Shown here: in pieces, positions 1 through 8,878 of the stretch
Numbering within the stretch: the first letter of the stretch is position 1
Layout: the number at the start of each line of letters is the position of its first letter
From: Bacillota bacterium
GTDB taxonomy: Bacteria > Bacillota > Clostridia > Lachnospirales > Lachnospiraceae
Direction of reading: 5' to 3'
Length of the DNA stretch: 64,000 nt
Assembly (NCBI GenBank): GCA_023416695.1
Contig: JAEZGY010000030.1
Span: 1-64,000 of the forward strand
The notes under the pieces: model-generated
Database searches by the model: none
Seen by the model: the letters and a program-made list of their open reading frames with translations, nothing else
What the model was told of the DNA's origin: nothing
Program-made: the position numbers and the translations under genes

Positions 1-30
1 ATACGAAGGATTTAGTGTAAAATAAGCAAT

Positions 31-72
31 AAAAAAGTAAGTATCTTGTAACTCAGATACTTACTTTTTTTA
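31..72 (-). terminator. Intrinsic terminator after tRNA-Arg
   Basis: The arms AAAAAAGTAAGTATC and GATACTTACTTTTTT form a long stem with a 10-base loop. It lies just downstream of the minus-strand tRNA. Runs of A and T flank the stem on both sides, so it could stop transcription from either direction. Confidence 0.8.
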
Positions 73-91
73 TGCTTATAAAAAGGTATTA

Positions 92-163
92 TGCATCTAA
101 TGGGAGTCGAACCCATGCACATGGCTCCGGAGGCCATTGCTCTATCCACTGAGCTATAGATGC
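92..163 (-). tRNA. tRNA-Arg (anticodon CCG)
   Basis: The minus strand folds into a full 72-nt cloverleaf. The acceptor is GCATCTA/TAGATGC with discriminator A. The D arm is GCTC/GAGC, the anticodon stem ATGGC/GCCAT with loop CTCCGGA, and the T arm ATGGG-TTCGACT-CCCAT. The anticodon at positions 34-36 is CCG, which reads the arginine codon CGG. The 3' CCA is not encoded and must be added after transcription. A terminator follows directly, so this looks like a single-gene transcript. Confidence 0.95.
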
Positions 164-270
164 AGATTCGGATTCTATTATATGCGAAAGAAAGAAAAAT
201 GTAAAGGATATTCAGCAAAAACTCAGCCAAAAAATATTACAAAAATGTTACAAACTTAAGGAAAATTATG

Positions 271-299
271 TTGCTTTTTTAAGCTCGATTTGATAGTAT
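271..299 (+). promoter_or_regulatory. Candidate sigma-A promoter
   Basis: TTGCTT and TAGTAT are separated by 17 bases. It would drive the secreted-protein gene from 478 with a leader of about 170 nt. Both boxes are imperfect, so this is a moderate call. Confidence 0.4.
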
Positions 300-477
300 A
301 ACAATAGAAACTTAGTCTTAAGTACATATGAAATCATATTTTAGGGTATTTTTAAGAGATTTACCAATATAACATAGATGAAAAACCACTAAATTTACTA
401 CATCAATAGAATATGAGAGAATATGAACTTACCAATACAGACCGTAATAATGCGAGATGAATGTGTGAGGAGAATTG

Positions 478-1323
478 ATGATGAAATTCCGTTTAAAGTT
501 AAAATATAAAAAGATAATATTTGCAGTCTCCCTAGGAACAATGGCCCTTGGCCTTGCTGTTTTGTCAGTACATACAAAGGGGGATATAGAGACTAGTGTC
601 AATCCCGTTGCAGGTAATTCTTCGGGTGTGGTAGCTTCTAATAGCCCTACTCCAGGAGGGGATTTAGGTACTGCTGATCCTGGTGGCGCAGACGCTATTT
701 TAAAAGCTAAGCTTGAGAAGAATGCTTATCCAGACATTAATGCAGTAGTAACACAATATATGGAAGCTTCCGTAAAGGCAGATATGGAGACTCTAGAAGT
801 GATTGTTAGCGAGGTTGATAAGCTTAACCAGAAAGAACTAAAGCGTCGCTATGAATTCATAGAAAATATTAAGAATATCGATTGTTATACCTTGCCAGGA
901 GTAGATGAGGGCTCTTACATTGTCTTTGTTTATCATGAAAGTAAGCTGGTTAATATCGAGACTATGGCCCCTGGATTAATTGTTCTTTATGTCAGTGAGG
1001 CTTCTGATGGTAATATGGTCATTATGTTAGATCCATTGGATGATATGATTACAAAGGAAATTGCAGTTGCATTAAAGAGAGAAGACGTTCAGAGCTTAAT
1101 CAAAACAGTCAATGATAATATGCAGCAAGCAATGGCTAAGGATGCCAACCTGAAGAATTTTGAAGAAAAGTTAGAACAGGCTGTCAAGGATAAACAAGAA
1201 GGTGCAAGTGCGGCTCCAAGTACTTCTCCAGCCGCAAGTAAAGCTCCAGCCACAAGTACCGCTCCAAGCTCATCCACAAGTGCGGCACCAGCTGCTAGTG
1301 CATCACCAAAGGCAGCTAATTAA
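478..1323 (+). CDS. Secreted or membrane-anchored protein with Ala/Ser/Pro-rich tail
   Basis: I do not recognise this 281-aa protein. It starts with several lysines and a hydrophobic stretch (about residues 11-30), which fits a signal peptide or N-terminal anchor; no lipobox cysteine is visible. A Ser/Gly/Pro-rich linker (about 40-75) leads to a folded alpha+beta domain (about 80-245). The last 40 residues are a low-complexity Ala/Pro/Ser/Thr tail of the kind that spans cell wall. GAGGAG at 467-472 serves the ATG at 478 or 481; a TTG at 475 is also in frame. The gene stands alone, with a terminator just after the stop. An extracytoplasmic place is inferred; the function is unknown. Confidence 0.8.
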   Translation: MMKFRLKLKYKKIIFAVSLGTMALGLAVLSVHTKGDIETSVNPVAGNSSGVVASNSPTPGGDLGTADPGGADAILKAKLEKNAYPDINAVVTQYMEASVKADMETLEVIVSEVDKLNQKELKRRYEFIENIKNIDCYTLPGVDEGSYIVFVYHESKLVNIETMAPGLIVLYVSEASDGNMVIMLDPLDDMITKEIAVALKREDVQSLIKTVNDNMQQAMAKDANLKNFEEKLEQAVKDKQEGASAAPSTSPAASKAPATSTAPSSSTSAAPAASASPKAAN

Positions 1324-1345
1324 GTGAATCAATAAGTATATAAGT

Positions 1346-1384
1346 AATGCTGTAGCAACAGAAGTTTTGCTACAGCATTTTTTA
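1346..1384 (+). terminator. Intrinsic terminator
   Basis: AATGCTGTAGCAA and TTGCTACAGCATT form a 13-bp stem with an 8-base loop, followed by a T run. It closes the gene that ends at 1323. Confidence 0.9.
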
Positions 1385-1527
1385 AGCTATAGGAAGTTGC
1401 TTTTAAAGTTCTATACATGATTTTATCTGCAAGGGTAAAACTACAAGTAGAAAGACATTATGCTTGCAGTTTTTCTTATTTTCCAATACAATTTAATCTA
1501 TAAATAAAATGAGAATGAGGAAGTAAT

Positions 1528-2259
1528 ATGGATCAGAAGAAAAGTGGACCATCCAGTGAGGATGGTATCCGTATTAATAAATACCTAAGTAATGTTGGAG
1601 TTTGCTCTCGTAGAGAAGCAGATCGTCTTATTGAGGCTGGAAAGATTACCATTGATGGTAAGGTGGCCGAGATGGGGACTAAGGTTACGGAAAATAGCAA
1701 CATCTGTGTTAACGGAAAGCCAATCAAGAAGGATGAGGCATTTACCTTAATTGCCTTTAATAAGCCAAGAGGGGTTGTATGTACTACCTTTCGACGGGAC
1801 CCTAATAACATCATTGATTTCTTAAAGTTTGACAAGCGCATCTATCCAATTGGAAGACTGGATAAGGATTCAGAAGGGTTGATTCTTCTTACTAATAAAG
1901 GAGAGCTTGTAGATAAAATTCTAAGAGGAAGTAATTACCATGAGAAGGAATACGTAGTGAAGGTTAATAAGAAGATGACTAAGGATTTTATCAAAGGAAT
2001 GGCAGAAGGGGTTCCTATCTTAGAAACAGTGACGAGACCTTGTGGCATTACCCCAATCAATGAGACTACGTTTCGCATTGTATTGACCCAAGGGTTAAAT
2101 CGACAAATTCGAAGAATGTGCGAACATTTTGATTATCATGTAGTATCCTTAAAGAGGGTAAGAGTCATGAATATTCAACTAGGACGGTTAAAAACTGGAA
2201 CCTACCGCAATGTTACTAGCCAAGAGCTAGAAGAATTAAAACGACTATTAGAGGACTAA
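1528..2259 (+). CDS. rluF: 23S rRNA pseudouridine synthase, RluF/RsuA family
   Basis: This 243-aa enzyme should convert a specific uridine of ribosomal RNA to pseudouridine. An S4 RNA-binding domain (about residues 14-60, INKYLSNVGVCSRREADRLI) precedes the RsuA-type catalytic domain. The motif GRLDKDSEGL carries the catalytic aspartate at D112. The motif LNRQIRRMCEHFDYHV and the following RVRVMNIQLG are typical of RluF rather than RluB or RluE. The start has a clear RBS (GAGGAAG). ligA follows after 25 bp, so the two are probably co-transcribed. The family is certain; the exact target base (U2604 type) is inferred from the RluF-like motif. Confidence 0.88.
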   Translation: MDQKKSGPSSEDGIRINKYLSNVGVCSRREADRLIEAGKITIDGKVAEMGTKVTENSNICVNGKPIKKDEAFTLIAFNKPRGVVCTTFRRDPNNIIDFLKFDKRIYPIGRLDKDSEGLILLTNKGELVDKILRGSNYHEKEYVVKVNKKMTKDFIKGMAEGVPILETVTRPCGITPINETTFRIVLTQGLNRQIRRMCEHFDYHVVSLKRVRVMNIQLGRLKTGTYRNVTSQELEELKRLLED

Positions 2260-2284
2260 AAGAAGCCTTGGTAAAGGAGATAGT

Positions 2285-4276
2285 ATGGAAGTAAAAGAAA
2301 GATATGAACAGTTAAAAAAGACCATTGAATATCATATGGATCGTTATTATAACCAGGATGCTCCTGAAATCTCAGACTACGACTATGACATGATGATGCA
2401 GGAGCTAAAGACCATAGAAAAAGAGTACCCAGAGCTTGTAACCAAGGACTCCCCTTCCCAAAAGGTAGGAGGAAAGGCGAAGAGAACTGCTGGGGTTACC
2501 GTAACTCATCGTAATCCAATGCTTTCCATTCAAGATGTATTCACTAAGGAGGATGTAGTGGCATGGATTCAGTCTGTTAAGAGAGTACATCCAGATGCCT
2601 TATTTTCTGTGGAGCAAAAGATAGACGGTCTTTCCATGAGCCTTCGTTATGTGAATGGTGAACTGACCCTTGCTGAAACAAGAGGTGATGGCCTTGTGGG
2701 AGAGGACGTTACACTTAATAGCTATGAAGTTCAGGGCATACAAAGAAACATCGATGTGCCTTATGACTATCTGGAGCTTCGAAGTGAAGTCTATATGGGC
2801 CATGATGATTTTGAGAAAATCAATGAGCGCCAGGAGGAGCTTGGGAAAAAGACCTTTGCCAATCCAAGAAACTGTGCTGCTGGTACCCTAAGACAGCTTG
2901 ATCCAACCATCACAAAAGAGCGTGGTCTTAGACTTTATGTCTTTAATGTCCAGGAAGGGCCAGCCGAGGTCATGGACAACCATACCAAAGGCTTAGAGCT
3001 TTTAAAAAGTAAGGGAGTTCCTGTGGTGCCACATACACTTTGTGCCACTGAAGAAGAGGTGTTAGCCCAGATTGATGCTATTGGAGAGTCTAGAGGAGAA
3101 TTAGATTATGACATCGATGGGGCAGTAATAAAGATAGAGCAACATGAGTATCGAGAGGATTTTCCGGCAGGAAGTAAATACTCTGCTGGTCACATTGCTT
3201 ATAAATATCCGCCAGAGGAGAAGGAAGCTGTAATCCGTGACATTGAACTCTCCGTGGGAAGAACTGGTAAGATTGCTCCAACAGCAATTTTTACAGCGCC
3301 AGATTCCGACAAGCCAATTCATCTATGTGGAACCAAGGTTTCTAGAGCCACTCTTCACAACCAAGATGTGATAAATGAGCTAGGTGTGGGCATTGGAGAC
3401 ACTGTCCTAGTATATAAAAGTGGGGAAATTATTCCAAAGATTAAAGCAGTGACTAAGCACGTAGGAGAAGTCTATCAGATTCCTTCCATTTGCCCAGATT
3501 GTGGTCAGCCAGTGGTAAGAGATGAATCAGCAGATATCAAATGTGTCAATCCATCCTGCCCGTCTCAGCTAATTCGTACTGTGAGCTATTTCGCTAGTCG
3601 TGATGCCATGGATATTAAGGCATTTGGAGAGACCTATGTAAAGACTTTGGTTGAGGAAGGCTATCTTCATGATTATGCGGATATCTATACCTTAAAGGAG
3701 CATAGAGATGAATTAGTGGAAAAGGGTCTTATGGGGAAAGACAAGAACACCGACAAGATTTTAAAAGCCATTGAAGAGTCTAAGAAAAATGAGCCAGCAA
3801 AGCTTCTTACTGCACTAGGTATTCAAAATGTAGGAAAGACCTCTGCCAAAGCTATTATGAAGCATTTTTCAAGTATTGATGCCCTATCAAAAGCATCCGA
3901 GGAGGAGCTGATTGCGATTCCTGATGTAGGTGGTATTACTGCTCAGTGTATTTACAGCTTCTTCAGAAACCCGGTGGATGTTGCTATTATTGAGAAATTA
4001 AAGGCAGCAGGAGTGAATATGGAAGTGAGTGTTTCTGAGGAGTCTTCTAGTAAGTTAGCAGGGCTTACCTTCTGTATCACAGGAACCCTACCAACCATGG
4101 GACGAAGCGAGGCAGCAGAGCTGATTGAGAAAAATGGCGGAAAATGCACAGGTAGTGTTAGTAAAAAGACGAATTACCTATTAGCTGGTGAGGCAGCAGG
4201 TTCTAAATTGGAAAAAGCAAAGACTTTGGGAGTTACAGTCATAACCGAAGAGGATTTGTTAAAAATGGTCAAATAA
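2285..4276 (+). CDS. ligA: NAD-dependent DNA ligase
   Basis: LigA seals nicks in duplex DNA using NAD+ in replication and repair. The 663-aa length is normal. The adenylation motif KIDG places the nucleotidyl lysine at K112. An OB fold follows. The four-cysteine zinc finger (C403, C406, C420, C425) is intact. Helix-hairpin-helix repeats lie at about 495-580, and a BRCT domain at about 588-663 ends the protein. The gene has its own RBS (AAAGGAG) 25 bp after rluF. Nothing is missing. Confidence 0.97.
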   Translation: MEVKERYEQLKKTIEYHMDRYYNQDAPEISDYDYDMMMQELKTIEKEYPELVTKDSPSQKVGGKAKRTAGVTVTHRNPMLSIQDVFTKEDVVAWIQSVKRVHPDALFSVEQKIDGLSMSLRYVNGELTLAETRGDGLVGEDVTLNSYEVQGIQRNIDVPYDYLELRSEVYMGHDDFEKINERQEELGKKTFANPRNCAAGTLRQLDPTITKERGLRLYVFNVQEGPAEVMDNHTKGLELLKSKGVPVVPHTLCATEEEVLAQIDAIGESRGELDYDIDGAVIKIEQHEYREDFPAGSKYSAGHIAYKYPPEEKEAVIRDIELSVGRTGKIAPTAIFTAPDSDKPIHLCGTKVSRATLHNQDVINELGVGIGDTVLVYKSGEIIPKIKAVTKHVGEVYQIPSICPDCGQPVVRDESADIKCVNPSCPSQLIRTVSYFASRDAMDIKAFGETYVKTLVEEGYLHDYADIYTLKEHRDELVEKGLMGKDKNTDKILKAIEESKKNEPAKLLTALGIQNVGKTSAKAIMKHFSSIDALSKASEEELIAIPDVGGITAQCIYSFFRNPVDVAIIEKLKAAGVNMEVSVSEESSSKLAGLTFCITGTLPTMGRSEAAELIEKNGGKCTGSVSKKTNYLLAGEAAGSKLEKAKTLGVTVITEEDLLKMVK

Positions 4277-4285
4277 TGGCATGTG

Positions 4286-4314
4286 TTGATTATTAATCGC
4301 AATCATGTTACAAT
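4286..4314 (+). promoter_or_regulatory. Sigma-A promoter for metA
   Basis: TTGATT and TACAAT are separated by exactly 17 bases. The -10 box overlaps an upstream in-frame ATG at 4305, which argues that the real metA start is the later ATG at 4350. Confidence 0.65.
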
Positions 4315-4349
4315 ATAATTCGCATCTAAATCAAAATGGGAGGATTAGT

Positions 4350-5255
4350 ATGCCAATTAAAGTATCTAGTAATTTACCAGCAAAATTTGTATTAGAAGAA
4401 GAAAATATATTTATTATGGATGAAAATAGAGCAATTAGTCAGGACATCAGACCTCTTAAAATTGCAATCTTAAACCTCATGCCATTAAAAGAGGATACTG
4501 AGGTACAGCTGTTAAGATGTCTGTCAAATACACCACTTCAAGTGGATATTACTTTTTTAACAACAGCCACTTACACAGGGAAAAATACTGCAACCAGCCA
4601 TTTGGACAAGTATTATGAGACCTTTGAGGATGTTAAACACCAAAAATTCGATGGTCTCATCATTACTGGTGCTCCAGTGGAGTTGATGGAATTTGAAGAA
4701 GTGGCATATTGGGAAGAATTAACCCACATTATGGATTGGTCAAAAACCAATGTTACGTCAACCCTACACCTATGTTGGGGTGCACAAGCAGGTTTATATT
4801 ATCATTATGGAATCAAAAAAAGTCAGTTAGACAAGAAGGTGTTCGGGGTGTTCCGTCATCATGTAAGACATCGTAAGTTCCCATTAGTACGAGGCTTTGA
4901 TGATGAATTCTACGCACCACATTCTCGTTATACCACCAATGCCTTAGAAGATATCGATGCGTGTGATGACCTAGTAGTCTTAGCAGACTCTAAGGAAGTT
5001 GGAGCGTTCTTAATGATGAGTAAGGATGGAAGACAGATCTTTGTTACTGGTCATCCAGAATATGACCGTATCACCTTAGATAGTGAGTATAAGAGGGATA
5101 TGGCAAAGGGAATGGATACCGATATTCCAAAGAACTACTACCCTGATGACAACCCTGAGAAACGCCCATTACTGCAGTGGCGTGGACATAGTAATGCCCT
5201 GTATACCAACTGGCTCAATTATTATGTTTATCAAGTTACGCCTTATGAACTTTAA
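4350..5255 (+). CDS. metA: Homoserine O-acetyltransferase, MetA family
   Basis: This enzyme activates homoserine for methionine synthesis. With the start at 4350 (GGGAGG at 4338-4343; MPIK is the usual family start) it has 301 aa, the usual length. The catalytic cysteine is C142 in LCWGAQAG, and the motif FVTGHPEYD supplies the catalytic histidine. Residue 111 is Glu (GAPVE). In this family Glu at this site marks acetyl-CoA users and Gly marks succinyl-CoA users, so acetyltransferase is the better name. A mutated second copy of the last codons lies 34 bp downstream (see findings). Confidence 0.92.
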   Translation: MPIKVSSNLPAKFVLEEENIFIMDENRAISQDIRPLKIAILNLMPLKEDTEVQLLRCLSNTPLQVDITFLTTATYTGKNTATSHLDKYYETFEDVKHQKFDGLIITGAPVELMEFEEVAYWEELTHIMDWSKTNVTSTLHLCWGAQAGLYYHYGIKKSQLDKKVFGVFRHHVRHRKFPLVRGFDDEFYAPHSRYTTNALEDIDACDDLVVLADSKEVGAFLMMSKDGRQIFVTGHPEYDRITLDSEYKRDMAKGMDTDIPKNYYPDDNPEKRPLLQWRGHSNALYTNWLNYYVYQVTPYEL

Positions 5256-5280
5256 GGTATGATAAGGTAAATGGTGTAAC

Positions 5281-5316
5281 TTGGTAGTTATCAGAGTGAC
5301 TCCTTACGAGTTGTAA
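5281..5316 (+). pseudogene. Relic of a second metA 3' end
   Basis: Bases 5289-5316 encode [12 protein letters not shown], exactly the C-terminus of the intact MetA, if one extra A at 5295 is removed. Six of the eight amino-acid codons differ from the intact gene only by synonymous changes. The run AACTTGG just before also resembles the AACTGG of the intact gene, with a short deletion. It looks like the tail of a diverged metA allele. Confidence 0.65.
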
Positions 5317-5332
5317 GGGGAAGGGTGTCAAA

Positions 5333-5355
5333 AGCCTATGTTTTAGGCTGTTTTT
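5333..5355 (+). terminator. Intrinsic terminator after metA
   Basis: AGCCTA and TAGGCT form a 6-bp stem with a 5-base loop, followed by GTTTTT. Confidence 0.7.
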
Positions 5356-5403
5356 AGTAAGAATAGTGTGAGAAATTTAGTTGGTACATGAAATATATGT
5401 AAG

Positions 5404-5465
5404 GCAGTGTGTTTTGAAATTGTTTGTAAAGGCAATATCAAAATACACTGCTTTTTGTTTTTATT
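5404..5465 (+). terminator. Second hairpin terminator downstream of metA
   Basis: GCAGTGTGTTTTGA pairs with TATCAAAATACACTGC around an 18-base loop with one or two mismatches; CTTTTTGTTTTT follows. It sits 50 bp past the first terminator, so it may belong to a lost gene or a short RNA. Confidence 0.6.
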
Positions 5466-5700
5466 AAGTTTTCTATTATCTGTAGATGATGGAATGAAAA
5501 TTTGATTGTATTAATTGATGAAGATAGTTCTTGATAAAAGGCAGCTGCTCTCTGAATAAATTCAAGCCAAGACTGTATAATATATAAGACAGTATACAAA
5601 ATTATATGGTTAATGAATTTGTATTGATATTACGTATGTTGTATAAATGCCATAGGACAATATAAAACATTATCTCAGGTTAGAGAAAGAGGTACTTTGA
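5466..5700. other. Intergenic DNA before the heme-oxygenase gene
   Basis: Together with the relic and terminators before it, this is a 445-bp stretch without an intact gene. I see only AT-rich DNA and a candidate promoter, TTGTAT (5619) - 17 bases - TATAAA (5642), which would serve the gene at 5701. Confidence 0.5.
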
Positions 5701-6345
5701 ATGGAATTTATGTTAAAAATCAAAGAAAAAACAAACTTATTGCACAGTGCAGCAGAACATTCAGGTTACATTAAGCGTCTGGTAGATGGCAGTGGGACAA
5801 AAAAAGGTTATGGTGAGTATATTTTCAATCTTCATGCAATATATAAAGCGATAGAAGAAGGTCTTGAAGCAAATAAAAATCATGAAGTGATTAAGGAATT
5901 TGTTACTCCAGAGTTGTATAAAGCTGAGTTGATACAACAAGATATTGCCTATATTTTAGATGAGGAACAAGAAAAGTTGCAATTATTATCATCCACAAAA
6001 GCATGTGTTGCTAGAATACATGAAATCAGTAAAAATAGTCCAGAATTAGTTGTTGCTTATGCATATACAAGATTTTTAGCTGATTTATTCGGTGGCAGAT
6101 TATTTTATGAGTTATTGGAATCCAAGTATGGTATTGCTAAAGAGGGATTGAATTATTATAAATGTGAGTTAGGTGATCTGAAAGCTTATGTTATACAATA
6201 TCATAATAAGTTGGCTAATGCTAAGTTAATACAAGAGCAACAAGATATATTTATTAATGAAATTAACAATGCGTATATTTATAATATAGCAGTATCTGTT
6301 GAGTTGGAGATGAAGTTAGCTCATACTCAAAGAAGCCATCACTAG
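5701..6345 (+). CDS. Heme oxygenase-like protein with altered distal helix
   Basis: The 214-aa protein has the alpha-helical heme oxygenase fold. LHSAAEHSGY matches the proximal helix, with H15 as the expected heme ligand. AYTRFLADLFGG (121-132) matches the distal helix signature. In human HO-1 that helix reads YTRYLGDLSGG, where G139 is critical. Here that position is Ala127, while the aspartate (D128) and the GG pair are kept. Heme oxygenases need O2 to open heme, which is odd for an anaerobe, so the protein may act as a heme peroxidase, a heme binder or part of oxygen defence (inference). RBS AGAGG lies 8 bases upstream. The gene stands alone and its stop codon lies inside the loop of its own terminator. 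Confidence 0.82.
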   Translation: MEFMLKIKEKTNLLHSAAEHSGYIKRLVDGSGTKKGYGEYIFNLHAIYKAIEEGLEANKNHEVIKEFVTPELYKAELIQQDIAYILDEEQEKLQLLSSTKACVARIHEISKNSPELVVAYAYTRFLADLFGGRLFYELLESKYGIAKEGLNYYKCELGDLKAYVIQYHNKLANAKLIQEQQDIFINEINNAYIYNIAVSVELEMKLAHTQRSHH

Positions 6346-6366
6346 ATTGTGATGGCTTCTTTGATA
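6329..6366 (+). terminator. Bidirectional terminator between convergent genes
   Basis: A perfect 14-bp stem (AAAGAAGCCATCAC / GTGATGGCTTCTTT) has the loop TAGATT, which contains the stop codon of the upstream gene. With T tracts on both strands it can also end the minus-strand gene at 6418-6690. Confidence 0.92.
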
Positions 6367-6417
6367 TTTGGCAACTTATAATGAAAGAATTATAGTAGCA
6401 ATAGGAAGCAAAAAAAA

Positions 6418-6690
6418 TTAGAACGATTTCATGTTCTGCTCGCCTTCTTCTTTCATCTTGCCTTCGATTTCACTTGAATACTTTGCCTGAGCTTTTTTTA
6501 CAAGTTCATCTGTCTCTTTGGTGTTATAGGCATTAGGATTGGTCTCGAGAGCTTTCTCGATTGCTTCAAGTCTTGCATGGAATCCAGCTGCTTTTGTTGC
6601 AACGGATGATAGTTCTTTTACAAAACTACCTTCTTCTTTTAATAATTTTGCTAAATCTGTTGTTAATTCGTTGGATGAATTACTAATCAT
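6418..6690 (-). CDS. Small helical hypothetical protein
   Basis: This is a 90-aa, highly charged protein with no recognised domain, no signal peptide and no cysteine. Most of it should be alpha-helical, with heptad-like spacing about residues 30-80 and a run of Lys/Glu near the end. It is monocistronic and converges with the heme-oxygenase-like gene, sharing its terminator. The start ATG at 6690 has only a weak GAGTG site. Function unknown. Confidence 0.65.
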   Translation of the reverse strand: MISNSSNELTTDLAKLLKEEGSFVKELSSVATKAAGFHARLEAIEKALETNPNAYNTKETDELVKKAQAKYSSEIEGKMKEEGEQNMKSF

Positions 6691-6837
6691 AATGTTTCAC
6701 TCTTTTCATTTTTAATATAACATAGTTTATTATTACAAAATGCTGGCATAGTTATACTACTGATATCAAAGGTTGACTTGTATAAAACAAACATTCATAA
6801 TAATACTAGAATCTAAGATTATTACTGGGGGCATAAT

Positions 6838-7677
6838 ATGGGGGACTTAAGAAAAGATTTTATTGCGTATCGCTTTAAAGTTAAGGATGTTCAAGAGGTA
6901 AATGAGGAAGAGAATCTGCCTCAAGATAGAATAATTAAGATAAAACAGTTTTTCGTGGATAGAATGTACGGCTCCTTTTTTAGTTGTATTTACAAGGGAA
7001 AGCTAAGGATGCACATTGTATTCTCTGAGGATTGTGCTGATTATAATTCAGAGATTACTGATTTAATACATGAAACAATCGTGGAATCCAATCTCTTCTT
7101 AGGTAAGATTTGGATTAGCAATTATAATTATCAGATTGCTGACCACCTTACAAAGGAACTAAAAATAGAACGTGATTCGGAACCCTTTTTCTATGAATCC
7201 TATGAATTAACTATGCCAAAGGAAAAGTTTAAATATAAGTTTGATTCTACCTTATTGGATGTGAGGCCTTATGAAAAAGAACATATAGATGACTACCTTT
7301 CGCTTTTAACAAAAGCAATGTCTTTTAAGATACCTCCATACAATTATGTACTTGAGAAAGATAAGTTTGAAAAGTATTTCAATATACTCAAAGAGAAAAA
7401 TACATTTGAATCCTTTTGGATTAATGATGATTTAGTAGGATTATATTGGCTTGAAGGTATAGAAATAGACCATTTAGCAGTGGCTGAACAATATCAGCAC
7501 TTAGGGTATGGTAAACAGATTCTTAGTAGAGCAATGGAGAATATCTTTCAAAATCCCGAGAATGATTGTGCTATACTACTTGTGGTGGGCTGGAATAGTA
7601 AAGCATTCAAGTTTTATAGGAAGTATGGTATGGAAATTAAAAACCTACATTATGTTCCTTACAGTGTAGACATGTAA
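6838..7677 (+). CDS. GNAT-family N-acetyltransferase
   Basis: This 279-aa protein is likely to transfer an acetyl group from acetyl-CoA to an unknown amine. The C-terminal third carries the GNAT core: beta strand HLAVAEQYQHLGYGKQIL with the acetyl-CoA loop Q-x-x-G-Y-G (about residues 218-235), then the motif-B region NSKAFKFYRKYGME near the end. The first 130 residues are a separate alpha/beta domain without clear relatives. GGGGG upstream of the ATG is a good RBS. It is monocistronic with its own terminator. Substrate unknown. Confidence 0.75.
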   Translation: MGDLRKDFIAYRFKVKDVQEVNEEENLPQDRIIKIKQFFVDRMYGSFFSCIYKGKLRMHIVFSEDCADYNSEITDLIHETIVESNLFLGKIWISNYNYQIADHLTKELKIERDSEPFFYESYELTMPKEKFKYKFDSTLLDVRPYEKEHIDDYLSLLTKAMSFKIPPYNYVLEKDKFEKYFNILKEKNTFESFWINDDLVGLYWLEGIEIDHLAVAEQYQHLGYGKQILSRAMENIFQNPENDCAILLVVGWNSKAFKFYRKYGMEIKNLHYVPYSVDM

Positions 7678-7703
7678 TAAGTGTATAATCTATCAGAAAT
7701 AAG

Positions 7704-7735
7704 ACACTGCCATTTAAGTTATGTCAGTGTTTTTT
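7704..7735 (+). terminator. Intrinsic terminator
   Basis: The arms ACACTG-C-CA and TG-T-CAGTGT, with one internal mismatch, are followed by TTTTTTC just after the GNAT gene. Confidence 0.75.
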
Positions 7736-7943
7736 CTATTATCATTTTTAAGAATCTACTGGTTTAAATAGGAGCTAAGCATTGGAATAGTATACCAACT
7801 GTGATAAAATATAAAAAAATGTTATCATTACGGACTCTATGGCAATGGGGTAGATATCAATTTAAAGCCTAAGGATTCTTAAGTTAAAGACGAAATATTT
7901 ATAAGAGAAATGTTTACTTACATGATAGAGGAGAGATCATAGT

Positions 7944-8732
7944 ATGCAGGAAAAACAAGTAGCAATTTTAATTGATGGTGATAATATATCTCCAAAATAT
8001 GCGGAGTATATCAGACAAGAAGCATCTAGTTTTGGAAGAATTCAAGTTTTTCGGTTATATGGTTCCATTAATTCACCTAGTGTGAAGTCATGGTATAGAG
8101 TCATGCCGAAGTATGGAATAGCTCCTATCTTACAGATAAGCTATGCGCAAGGAAAAAGCATTGCAGATCAAGCATTGACCATTGATGCAATGGATATTTT
8201 ACATAGTGGTGAGATTGATATTATTTGTCTCGTTACAAGTGATAGTGACTTTACAAAACTTGCTTATCGTATCAAAGAATCTGGTAAAGATCTAATAGGG
8301 ATGGGAGAGCAGAAAACAAATGAGTCGTTGGCACAAGCTTGTGATGAGTTTAAGGTACTAGATTTAATTTATCAGGTGGATGTAGGTGAAGCACAAGAAG
8401 AGTCACAAGAGTATATAGAACAGCCAGAAGATATGGTGAGGGAAGAAGCTGATAAAGAGGAATTGTTAGTGAAGTTAGACACAATAAGTGTACCAACTGA
8501 AGCTGCAATTATTCATAGTATCTTAAATATGCTAGAGGATGATTGGGAAAATCTTGCTAGTGTGGGTATTAACTTGAAGAAGCAAATTCCTGGTTTTGAT
8601 GCTCGAAATTATGGATACAAAAATATGACAAAATTTATTAAAAGCAATGAAGATAAGTTTGAATTAAAAGTTGAAGTAGCAAAAGATGGAGTTCACAAAG
8701 TTGTATTTATAAGGAGAAAATCACAAGAGTAA
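7944..8732 (+). CDS. NYN-domain protein with C-terminal OST-HTH/LOTUS-like domain
   Basis: The N-terminal 145 residues form a LabA/DUF88-type NYN domain, a PIN-like ribonuclease fold. The acidic metal-site motifs ILIDGDN and VTSDSDFTKL are intact, so it is probably an active RNase or RNA-binding enzyme. An acidic linker (about 148-180) leads to a C-terminal domain (about 185-262, LKKQIPGFDARNYGY..F). That part matches the OST-HTH/LOTUS fold that binds RNA. The 262-aa size is typical. GAGGAGAG serves the ATG. It is monocistronic, with a perfect terminator behind it. The target RNA is unknown. Confidence 0.85.
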   Translation: MQEKQVAILIDGDNISPKYAEYIRQEASSFGRIQVFRLYGSINSPSVKSWYRVMPKYGIAPILQISYAQGKSIADQALTIDAMDILHSGEIDIICLVTSDSDFTKLAYRIKESGKDLIGMGEQKTNESLAQACDEFKVLDLIYQVDVGEAQEESQEYIEQPEDMVREEADKEELLVKLDTISVPTEAAIIHSILNMLEDDWENLASVGINLKKQIPGFDARNYGYKNMTKFIKSNEDKFELKVEVAKDGVHKVVFIRRKSQE

Positions 8733-8744
8733 ATGCATAGAGAG

Positions 8745-8786
8745 AAAAGACATTGCCAGGTATTAGGTGCAATGTCTTTTTTATTT
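8745..8786 (+). terminator. Intrinsic terminator
   Basis: A perfect 12-bp stem (AAAAGACATTGC / GCAATGTCTTTT) has a 12-base loop and a T-rich tail. Confidence 0.92.
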
Positions 8787-8878
8787 TAGGTCTCAGTGAT
8801 GGTACTGTTTTTCTCCACCAGACTTGACAGTTTGCGCTATTTCTCTAATTATATAGATAATATTGGAAGAGGTGTGGT

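Noticed and set aside
12..230. 72-aa open frame on the minus strand
   Set aside because: It runs through the tRNA-Arg gene and its terminator.
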